A DNA stretch of 59,820 nt from CAYHXN01 sp964373675 (GTDB lineage Bacteria; Patescibacteriota; Minisyncoccia; UBA6257; WO2-44-18), in contig CAYJVO010000003.1 in the NCBI GenBank assembly GCA_964373675.1, positions 1-59,820 on the forward strand. Direction: 5' to 3'. Both the position numbers and the translations under genes were made by a program. Positions 21,817-27,767 of this stretch are shown here, one piece after another; position 1 is the stretch's first letter, and every line of letters starts with the position of its first letter. Below the pieces are notes generated by a model. The model saw only the letters and a list, made by a program, of their open reading frames with translations, was not told the DNA's origin and did no database searches.

Positions 21817-22276
21817 GACTAAAGTTTACCCAAATTGTGTCTTTTGGTAAAAGTTTTTTTATTTTCTCTCCCCACTCAATTAGCACAATGTTAAATGGAT
21901 AATGTAAAATGGATTTAAAATTTAAAACGTCTAATTCCTTAATGTTGTGAATTCTGTATAAATCAACATGATAAAAGTTTTGTATTTTATCCCGATACTT
22001 GATACTTGATACTTGATGCTTGATGCTTGATGCTTGATACCTTCTAAATATAAGGAATGTCGGGCTGACTATCCGATGTTTTATACCAAGCGCTTTTGCA
22101 AACCCCTGAACAAAAGTGGTTTTACCGGCGCCAAGATCGCCGCTCAGGGCAACAACAGTGGCATATCGCATGCCTGCCTGTCCGGTAGGCAGGTCGCTTT
22201 TTACATTTAACAAACGCTTAGCAAGCTTGGCCGCTACCCGTTTGGTTTGCGCGGCGCTTCTTGAAACAAACCTCAT
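21779..22276 (-). CDS. tsaE: tRNA threonylcarbamoyladenosine biosynthesis ATPase TsaE
   Basis: 165 residues. VVALSGDLGAGKTTFVQGFAKALGI is Walker A, followed by IVSPTFLI, FYHVDLYRI and IVLIEWGEKI, the standard TsaE motifs. With TsaB, TsaC and TsaD it makes t6A at position 37 of ANN-decoding tRNAs. Two in-frame repeat insertions: DLPTGQAGMR near the start (hairpin 22173-22193) and RYQASSIKHQVSSIKYRDK in the middle (heptamers 21994-22040). It starts 1 bp after the ruvB stop and overlaps the exonuclease gene. Confidence 0.92.
   Translation of the reverse strand: MRFVSRSAAQTKRVAAKLAKRLLNVKSDLPTGQAGMRYATVVALSGDLGAGKTTFVQGFAKALGIKHRIVSPTFLIFRRYQASSIKHQVSSIKYRDKIQNFYHVDLYRIHNIKELDVLNFKSILHYPFNIVLIEWGEKIKKLLPKDTIWVNFSHGRKENERFITY
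21994..22040. repeat. In-frame 7-bp tandem repeat (GATACTT/GATGCTT) in tsaE
   Basis: Three GATACTT then three GATGCTT units plus a partial one encode YQASSIKHQVSSIKYR. Confidence 0.88.
22173..22193. repeat. In-frame hairpin insertion (LPTGQAG) in tsaE
   Basis: CCTGCCT and AGGCAGG arms around GTCCGGT encode LPTGQAG. A close relative (CCTGCCTGCTGGTAGGCAG) lies at 57078-57096 between genes. Confidence 0.75.
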
Positions 22277-22277
22277 G

Positions 22278-23270
22278 CTAAATCAACATCCCTTCCGGCG
22301 GCTGAATCCCAAGGTGTTTGTACGCCGCTTCGGTTACCATGCGGCCAGCGGGCGTGCGGGCCAAAAAACCGATACTCATCAAATATGGCTCGTAAATATC
22401 CTCAACATTGCCGCGCTCGTCGTTGAGCGCCGCCGCCAGCGTCGCCGCTCCCACCGGACCGCCTTTAAATTTTTTAATAATTACCTCCAAAAGCCGGCGG
22501 TCTTGCGGTTCCAATCCCAAATCGTCAATTTCCAGCATTTCCAAAGTTTTGCCTGCTGTCTCTGCAGTAATAACCGGCAAAGAGCTGACTTCGGCGTAAT
22601 CTCTGACGCGCTTAAGCAAACGGTTGGCCACCCGCGGAGTAAAACGAGAAGCTTTAGCAAGAATTTTTATAGCCGCCGGCTCAATTTTAATTCCCAAAAC
22701 ATCGGCGGAACGCTTTAGAATCGCCTCAATATCATCCAGCTCGTAATAATCTAATTTAAAAGAGGCGCCAAAACGAGAACGCAATGGCCCAGAAAGCAAA
22801 TTTGCCCGAGTGGTTGCGGCAATCAAAGTGAAAGCCGGCAAGTCCAGCGCTAAACTCCGCGCCGCTGGCCCTTTGCCAATCATAATGTGAAGCTTGCGGC
22901 TTTCCATTGCAGGATACAAAACTTCTTCAATCATCCGATTCAACCGGTGCGCTTCATCAATGAACAAAATGTCTTTTTCTTCAAGGTTGGTCAATACTGC
23001 TGCCAAATCGCCTGCCTTTTCCAATGCCGGACCGGAGGTAACCTTTAAATTGGCGTTTAATTCTTTAGCGACCAAATGCGCCAAAGTAGTCTTGCCAAGT
23101 CCGGCCTGGCCATAGAATAATAGATGGTCGCAGGCCTCTTGACGTTTTTTGGCCGCTTCTAAAATAATTTTTAGGTTGCGCTTGATCTTTTCCTGACCAA
23201 CATATTCCTTCCAGCTGGTCGGCCGCAGGACTTGATCAACGGTTAAATCATCTTTAGATTGACTTGACAT
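22278..23270 (-). CDS. ruvB: Holliday junction branch-migration ATPase RuvB
   Basis: 330 residues from ATG 23270 (MSSQSKDDLTVDQVLRPTSWKEYVGQEKIK); an ATG nine bases upstream is also possible. FYGQAGLGKTTLAHLVA is Walker A, ILFIDEAHRLNRMIEE Walker B, LIAATTRANLLSGPLRSRFGASF sensor 1 and arginine finger. The winged-helix end GFLARTPAGRMVTEAAYKHLG is complete. It drives branch migration with RuvA (14243) while RuvC (26821) resolves. Begins the ruvB-tsaE-exonuclease-TrpR-pol-mutM-holA run on the minus strand. Confidence 0.97.
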   Translation of the reverse strand: MSSQSKDDLTVDQVLRPTSWKEYVGQEKIKRNLKIILEAAKKRQEACDHLLFYGQAGLGKTTLAHLVAKELNANLKVTSGPALEKAGDLAAVLTNLEEKDILFIDEAHRLNRMIEEVLYPAMESRKLHIMIGKGPAARSLALDLPAFTLIAATTRANLLSGPLRSRFGASFKLDYYELDDIEAILKRSADVLGIKIEPAAIKILAKASRFTPRVANRLLKRVRDYAEVSSLPVITAETAGKTLEMLEIDDLGLEPQDRRLLEVIIKKFKGGPVGAATLAAALNDERGNVEDIYEPYLMSIGFLARTPAGRMVTEAAYKHLGIQPPEGMLI

Positions 23271-23297
23271 TTTAATCATAATATGCTAACATTCTCG

Positions 23298-23461
23298 CAG
23301 AAATCATTAACCAGTGGGCAAAAGAACTTCTTTTAGATATTTAGGATAGTTTGGCTCAGGCTGGACTACTCCTCTGGGGAGTTCCAACCTCTTTTAAAAT
23401 TTTTAGAAGAGTCCCATTTCCCCCGCCGAAAGGCGGACTTGCCCACTGATCAATGATTTCT
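23298..23461 (-). ncRNA. Candidate structured RNA or MITE between pilB and ruvB
   Basis: About 164 bp closed by imperfect 23-bp inverted ends (AGAAATCATTGATCAGTGGG on one side). On the minus strand the interior holds at least three hairpins: CCGCC/GGCGG with a TTTC loop, CTCTTCTAAAA/TTTTAAAAGAG, and GGAACTCC/GGAGTAGTCC. The 5' end starts in the pilB stop codon and the 3' end lies just before ruvB. It could be a leader RNA of ruvB or a transposon-derived hairpin element. No known RNA family recognised. Confidence 0.45.
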
Positions 23462-25124
23462 ACCAACTTATCGGCCCTGTCGCGCTCTCCACTTCTTCAA
23501 AAGTAGTAAGCCCGGAAATAACTTTTAAAATTCCGTCCTGTTGCAAAGTTACTATTCCTTGCTTCAAACCTTGATGCTGAATTGCCGCCTCCGTAACTTG
23601 CGCCGTAATCAGCTCTTCCATTTCGTCGCCGATCCCCAATAGCTCAAAAATTGCGATCCGACCTTTATAACCCAGGTTTCCACACTGAGAACATCCTTTG
23701 GCTTTAAAAATTTTAATATCTTTAGAACCTTCTTTTTTCGCTCGGTCTGGCAGATTTTTAACCAATTTCTCAATGTTACGCTTTAAATCCGCGCTCATCC
23801 TTTGAGAAATTTTGCAGTTTTCGCAAAGCCGCCGCACCAACCGCTGGGCGATCACTAAATTAAGCGCCGGACCGATGCTGGCCGGCTTCACCTTCAAGTC
23901 CAGCAGGCGAGGGACTGCTCCGGCCGCCGAATTAGCGTGCACTGTAGAAAAAACCAAATGTCCGGTCAAAGACGCCTGAATGGCTATTCCCGCGGTTTCC
24001 TGATCCCGAACTTCACCAACTAAAATCACATCCGGATCCTGACGCATAATAGACCGCAAGCCGTTAGCAAAGGTATAACCGGCGTCCTCAGCTACTTGAG
24101 TTTGCTCAATATCCTCTAAATGATATTCAATCGGATCTTCAATGGTAATAATTTTTATTTCCGGCGTTCTTTTGTGCAGCAAAAAAGCATACAAAGTGGT
24201 CGTCTTTCCTGAACCAGTGGGGCCGGTGTTGAGAATCATGCCGTTGGGAGACTTTAATTCCCGTTCAATAATTTCCAAGTCGTCTGAGCGTAAACCGAGT
24301 TCGTTAAGTTTTAATTGAATGGTTTTTGGATCCAAAACGCGCATTACAATCGTCTCGCCAAACTCAGAAGGAATAATCGAAACCCGCATCTCAATTTCCC
24401 GATCCGCTAAAGCAATGCTGAACCGGCCGTCCTGCGGCTGATCATGAACATTCAGCTTTAAATTGGAAAGAAGTTTAATTCGCGAATCAATATGTTCATA
24501 AATTTCTTTAGCAAGGTCTGGCACAACATCATACAACAAGCCATCAATCCGAAAACGCAAACGCACGCCTTTTTCTTCAGTTTCAAAATGAATATCCGAA
24601 GTCCGATTGCTAAGCGCTCCGGCCAGCACAATTTCTAAAAGTTGGGCGGTGGAAAGAGTCTTAAAGTCAAAATCCTCAATTTCTTTTTTAACTTTTTTTA
24701 AATCTGTAAGTTTTTTATAAAGCTTATCAAAACGATCCCGTTCAATGCTGACTTTTCCGGTTATTGCTTCGGTTTTTTTGGAAACGAACTTATAATTGGC
24801 CCAAACTTGTTCTAAGGAACTAAGTGAGGCGATAAAAACTTTAATCCGATACCCCTGCGTTTCCCAGTCTTTGAGAAGTTTTTTTACTTTGGAATCTTCC
24901 AGATCAAAAACCGCTACCGCCGCATTTTTGGCTCTTAATTGAAAAGGCGCGACCCTAAATTGGCGCGCCTCTTTTTCATCTAATAATTTTAAGGCATCCA
25001 CTTGAACCGGTTTGCCAGCAGCGCTGAAATAATCCAATCCAAGAACCGAAGCTTTTCTCTGCGCTTCTCTTTCCTCGCTCTCGCGGCGAAATTTTGGGAG
25101 TAAATCCGATCTGTCCTGAGCCAT
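23460..25124 (-). CDS. pilB: Type IV pilus assembly ATPase PilB (GspE family)
   Basis: 554 residues from ATG 25124; a TTG-initiated extension to 25160 is less likely. N-terminal MshEN-like region, then ILNTGPTGSGKTTTLYAFL (Walker A), IITIEDPIEYHLEDIEQTQV (Asp box), GLRSIMRQDPDVILVGEVRDQETA (Walker B) and TGHLVFSTVHANSA (His box). CENC and CSQC form the C-terminal zinc site. The ATPase extends type IV pili, used in CPR for attachment or DNA uptake. No other pilus gene is beside it. A repeat end of MITE family A lies just upstream (25160-25179). Confidence 0.93.
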   Translation of the reverse strand: MAQDRSDLLPKFRRESEEREAQRKASVLGLDYFSAAGKPVQVDALKLLDEKEARQFRVAPFQLRAKNAAVAVFDLEDSKVKKLLKDWETQGYRIKVFIASLSSLEQVWANYKFVSKKTEAITGKVSIERDRFDKLYKKLTDLKKVKKEIEDFDFKTLSTAQLLEIVLAGALSNRTSDIHFETEEKGVRLRFRIDGLLYDVVPDLAKEIYEHIDSRIKLLSNLKLNVHDQPQDGRFSIALADREIEMRVSIIPSEFGETIVMRVLDPKTIQLKLNELGLRSDDLEIIERELKSPNGMILNTGPTGSGKTTTLYAFLLHKRTPEIKIITIEDPIEYHLEDIEQTQVAEDAGYTFANGLRSIMRQDPDVILVGEVRDQETAGIAIQASLTGHLVFSTVHANSAAGAVPRLLDLKVKPASIGPALNLVIAQRLVRRLCENCKISQRMSADLKRNIEKLVKNLPDRAKKEGSKDIKIFKAKGCSQCGNLGYKGRIAIFELLGIGDEMEELITAQVTEAAIQHQGLKQGIVTLQQDGILKVISGLTTFEEVESATGPISW

Positions 25125-25159
25125 TAATTTGATGGTAGCCAAATACTCTTTAAATAGCA

Positions 25160-25179
25160 AGAACCTATCTCAAAAAATC
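25160..25179. repeat. Solo end of MITE family A
   Basis: AGAACCTATCTCAAAAAATC matches the terminal repeats of the elements at 25929-26197 and 27621-27764, without a partner end nearby. Confidence 0.6.
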
Positions 25180-25240
25180 TTTGGGATTTGACATTTCCAT
25201 TAATTTTTGATAAAATAAAACAGCATTTTGAAGGTGGATA

Positions 25241-25639
25241 ATGAAAAAAATTGCCGGTCCGGCATTGCTGTTCCTGACAGGGTGCGGCTGGATTGAAATC
25301 CGGGGCAATTTGCCGGGACTTTCCTATCATGTCTTAGAAGTCGTCAATAAAAGCGACTATGAGCTGGAGATAACCGCCAGCGGCGAGCGCGTCAGGTTTG
25401 AATCCGAAAACGAAACCAGCGAACGCCTGCTCCCAACCCAGACGGGAGTAATCCGTTTCCGATCTTTTTCCCAATACGGAAGCGATGCCAGCGTCGCCAT
25501 CAAGGCCTGGAAAAAGGGACGGCTGGTGGAAGCAATTTCCGGCAAGGTTTATGTCCACGCCTATGGGTCGCATTCTTCGGTCTGGATAGTGAGAAATGAG
25601 GACTTTAACCGCCAGAATATCTGGCGATTGCCCTGGTAA
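25241..25639 (+). CDS. Hypothetical lipoprotein
   Basis: 132 residues with a lipoprotein signal MKKIAGPALLFLTGCGW (lipobox LTGC, Cys 15). GAAGGTGG precedes the ATG. The mature part looks beta-rich (YHVLEVVNKSDYELEITASGERVRF; GKVYVHAYGSHSSVWIVRN), like a small extracytoplasmic domain. No family recognised. Monocistronic, ended by a terminator whose stem includes the stop codon. GC content is higher than in neighbouring genes. Confidence 0.72.
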   Translation: MKKIAGPALLFLTGCGWIEIRGNLPGLSYHVLEVVNKSDYELEITASGERVRFESENETSERLLPTQTGVIRFRSFSQYGSDASVAIKAWKKGRLVEAISGKVYVHAYGSHSSVWIVRNEDFNRQNIWRLPW

Positions 25640-25657
25640 ACCCAGGGCATTTTTATT
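25629..25657 (+). terminator. Rho-independent terminator of the lipoprotein gene
   Basis: TGCCCTGG TAAA CCCAGGGCA stem followed by TTTTTATT; the TAA stop is in the loop. Confidence 0.85.
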
Positions 25658-25664
25658 CTCCTTC

Positions 25665-25905
25665 GCCGAAAACCCCGGGCGGCCTACTCCGCCGAAGTAG
25701 CTCCGGCTACGAAGGCTGGATAAGCCCGCGGGATGAAGGCAAGGAGAACCCTTCCGTAGCTCCGCCTTGCGGAGCGAAGGAGGGTTTTGGCTTCGGAAGA
25801 ATTCCGCTAAGAAACCACGGCCGCCACGCCCCGCCAAAAGCGTGGGGCTCCGCCGAGTCTGACTCGGCTCCGCTTCCAGCGGGGCCAAGGGTAAGGCCGG
25901 GGAGT
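25665..25905. repeat. GC-rich cluster of hairpin repeats
   Basis: Stretch without a credible gene. Contains several perfect stems: GCTCCGC CTT GCGGAGC, CTACTCCGCCGAAGTAG, GCCGAGT CTG ACTCGGC. The last resembles GCCAAGT CTG ACTTGGC at 42582-42615. Long open frames across it are low-complexity and lack start signals. Could be a nest of mobile hairpins or a structured RNA. Confidence 0.55.
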
Positions 25906-25928
25906 TTCATTTGAAACGACAAGCTAAA

Positions 25929-26197
25929 AACCTATCTCAAAAATACTCCCAAGCCGCGTTGCGAGAAATTTTCTCGTCCCGCTGCGTTGCTCCTCGTCAA
26001 TGTAGTTAAAACTACAATTTCCTCTTCGCGCCTTGCAGGGACGAGAAAATTTCCGCAACCCTTCGGGATACTGCCAATTTTGCCTATCGCGGCGTCGCTC
26101 CTTCTCTGAGTATCGCAAAGGATACACCTTCGTCGTCGCTCCTTGCGCTAGAAAAAATTGACTAGTATCGCGGCCGGGAGTATTTTTGAGATAGATT
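25929..26197. mobile_element. MITE-like element, family A, 269 bp, with 9-bp target duplication
   Basis: Terminal inverted repeats AACCTATCTCAAAAATACTC (plus CC) at 25929 and the complement ending at 26197 with one mismatch. The 9 bp CAAGCTAAA flank it exactly on both sides (25920-25928 and 26198-26206), a target-site duplication. The interior is full of inverted repeats (GTAGTTAAAACTAC; GACGAG..CTCGTC) and shares AAGC-GCGTT and GTCGCTCCTTGC with the copy at 27621. No transposase inside. Confidence 0.85.
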
Positions 26198-26209
26198 CAA
26201 GCTAAAGCT

Positions 26210-26764
26210 ATGGCCGGACATAGTCATTGGAAACAAATCAAAGCGCAAAAAGGCGCGGCGGATAAAAAGAAAAGCGCGGTTTTTTCAAAACTCTTAAATG
26301 CCATTTCCGTAGCGGCGCGACAAGAATCTAATCCGGCATTTAATCCGCGCCTGCGTTCAGCAATGGAAAAAGCCAAAGACAATAAAATTCCGCAAGAAAA
26401 CATAGAGCGAGCCATCGGCAAGGCATCGAAAAATAAAAACTTGGAAGAAATCATTATTGAAGCTTACGGTCCGGAAAAAACGGCCTTGATTATTGAAGCG
26501 ATAACTGACAATAAAAACCGGACTATTGCGGAAATCCGGCATCTTTTAGACGCAAATAAGGCAAAGATGGCCGATCCAGGAAGCGTTTTATGGGCTTTTG
26601 ATCCGCCAGCCCCGCAGACTACGAAGCAAACTAGTGGAGGCGGAGAGTGGAAAGCCAAATTTCCTCAGCAAATATCCGACGAAGGAAAAAGGAAGTTGCA
26701 AATAATTATAGAAAAACTGGAAGAACATAATGATGTGCAATGCGTTATAACAAATAGCCAATAG
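26210..26764 (+). CDS. yebC: YebC/PmpR family protein, short form
   Basis: 184 residues against about 240-250 in most bacteria. MAGHSHWKQIKAQKGAADKKKSAVFSKLLNAISVAAR, LRSAMEKAKDNKIPQENIERAIGKAS and EAYGPEKTALIIEAITDNKNRTIAEIRHLLDANKAKMADPGSVLWAF are domains 1 and 2; the end KLEEHNDVQCVITN is the family C-terminus. About 55 residues of domain 3 are missing. YebC proteins bind DNA or aid translation of proline stretches. The start is 4 bp after the target duplication of a MITE. ruvC follows, a common arrangement. Confidence 0.9.
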   Translation: MAGHSHWKQIKAQKGAADKKKSAVFSKLLNAISVAARQESNPAFNPRLRSAMEKAKDNKIPQENIERAIGKASKNKNLEEIIIEAYGPEKTALIIEAITDNKNRTIAEIRHLLDANKAKMADPGSVLWAFDPPAPQTTKQTSGGGEWKAKFPQQISDEGKRKLQIIIEKLEEHNDVQCVITNSQ

Positions 26765-26768
26765 CCAC

Positions 26769-26820
26769 TAGGGTTTAGCTAATAGGGTTGAAACCCTAAA
26801 ACCTAAACCCTAAACTCTAA
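26769..26820. repeat. CCCTAAA-type 7-bp repeat between yebC and ruvC
   Basis: AGGGTTTAG and AGGGTT units are followed by four CCCTAAA-like heptamers that run right up to the ruvC ATG at 26821, replacing any Shine-Dalgarno. Confidence 0.8.
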
Positions 26821-27291
26821 ATGAAAATATTAGGTATAGATCCCGGTACTTCCAGAATTGGTTATGGTTTAATTAAAGATGGCAGTGAATTGAAATTAAT
26901 AGATTGCGGAGTAATAGAAATTACCGAACCTGATAAAAAAATTCTTATTCTAGGCAAAAAATATGCCAAGCTTTTGAAAAAATTTCAGCCGGATTTAGTG
27001 GCAATAGAAAAACTTTTTTTTGCTAAAAATAAAAAAACGGCTCTGGGGGTTGCTCAATCCCGAGGAGTATTAATTTTAAAAAGTTTAGAAGCCAAAATCC
27101 CCATTGCGGAATATGGACCAATGGAAGTAAAGCTGGCCACTACTGGCTACGGATTATCGGACAAAAAAGCCGTGGCCACAATGGTAAAAATATTTTTAAA
27201 AGCCGACTCTTTAAAGGGGTATGATGATGCCAGCGATGCCTTAGCTATTGCAATAGCCGCCTCTTTCCATCAGAAACAAAACAAAATTTAA
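26821..27291 (+). CDS. ruvC: Holliday junction resolvase RuvC
   Basis: 156 residues, normal length. MKILGIDPGTSRIGYGLI has the first catalytic Asp, LVAIEKLFFAKNKKTALGVAQSRGVL the Glu, and GYDDASDALAIAIAA the last two Asp. It cuts junctions processed by RuvAB. It follows yebC by 56 bp of heptamer repeats with no visible Shine-Dalgarno. Confidence 0.95.
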   Translation: MKILGIDPGTSRIGYGLIKDGSELKLIDCGVIEITEPDKKILILGKKYAKLLKKFQPDLVAIEKLFFAKNKKTALGVAQSRGVLILKSLEAKIPIAEYGPMEVKLATTGYGLSDKKAVATMVKIFLKADSLKGYDDASDALAIAIAASFHQKQNKI

Positions 27292-27315
27292 TTCGTTTAG
27301 TATAACGAGCAAACA

Positions 27316-27343
27316 TTGACATTCATTTTTGTACGCTTATAAT
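27316..27343 (+). promoter_or_regulatory. Consensus sigma-70 promoter
   Basis: TTGACA (27316-27321), 16-bp spacer, TATAAT (27338-27343). Transcription would start near 27350, leaving a leader of about 55 nt before the small acidic gene. Confidence 0.88.
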
Positions 27344-27358
27344 ATTTATTTATCGTTT

Positions 27359-27403
27359 TTAAATTCTATAAAGGTCGCATAGAATTTGATGGAATTCTAA
27401 ATA
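27359..27403 (+). promoter_or_regulatory. Leader with competing hairpins
   Basis: AAATTCTAT (27360-27368) pairs with ATAGAATTT (27379-27387); the same TAGAATT arm can instead pair with AATTCTA (27393-27399) close to the start codon. The two pairings exclude each other, so the leader could switch access to the start. Confidence 0.5.
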
Positions 27404-27565
27404 ATGGCAAAATACTCAACTGACGAGGATTTCATCTTAACCGCCGCTGAAGACGATGGCCTCTTAAGTGATGACGGTGAAGAAAAAGAAGGAGGCGGCG
27501 AAGAAAAAACTGAAGACGAAGATGAAATGGAGGCAGAGGAAGAAACGGAAGAAGAAAAAGAATAA
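27404..27565 (+). CDS. Small highly acidic protein
   Basis: 53 residues, MAKYSTDEDFILTAAEDDGLLSDDG followed by a tail that is almost all Glu, Asp, Lys and Gly. It has a perfect promoter, a structured leader and a strong terminator, which argues for a real and well-expressed gene although it is tiny and low in complexity. No family recognised; a nucleic-acid mimic, chaperone-like or RNA polymerase delta/omega-like acidic role would be guesswork. Confidence 0.7.
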   Translation: MAKYSTDEDFILTAAEDDGLLSDDGEEKEGGGEEKTEDEDEMEAEEETEEEKE

Positions 27566-27577
27566 GAAAAGAAAAAA

Positions 27578-27606
27578 CCGCCAAGGCATTGCCTTGGCGG
27601 TTTTTG
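27578..27606 (+). terminator. Rho-independent terminator
   Basis: CCGCCAAGGC ATT GCCTTGGCGG followed by TTTTTG; a run of A on the other side would let it work in both directions. Confidence 0.9.
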
Positions 27607-27620
27607 TATTATAATTTATT

Positions 27621-27764
27621 AGAACCTATCCCAAAAATATCCCCAAGCTGCGTTCTTAGCCATTTTCTCCGCAGGACGAGGCGCGATGAGAAAACTGTAG
27701 TCGCTCCTTGCACTTTCTAAAATTTGCCAGTATCGCAGCCGGGGATATTTTTGGGATAGGTTCT
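27621..27764. mobile_element. MITE-like element, family A, 144 bp
   Basis: Perfect 24-bp terminal inverted repeats beginning AGAACCTATCCCAAAAATAT (27621-27644) and ending at 27764. The interior GTCGCTCCTTGC and AGTATCGCAGCC match the 269-bp copy at 25929. No 9-bp duplication is visible here. The element ends 3 bp before the PBP start codon. Confidence 0.85.
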
Positions 27765-27767
27765 ACT

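Noticed and set aside
25334..25922. Minus-strand frames across the GC-rich hairpins
   Set aside because: Low-complexity translation of repeats, antisense to the lipoprotein gene, no start signals or family.
26769..26820. Telomere-like CCCTAAA repeats as a chromosome end
   Set aside because: Short, internal, and only one of many different heptamer arrays in the window.
27708..27767. ATG 27708 as the start of the PBP1A-like gene
   Set aside because: It lies inside the 144-bp MITE; GTG 27768 just after it gives the expected short cytoplasmic N-terminus.
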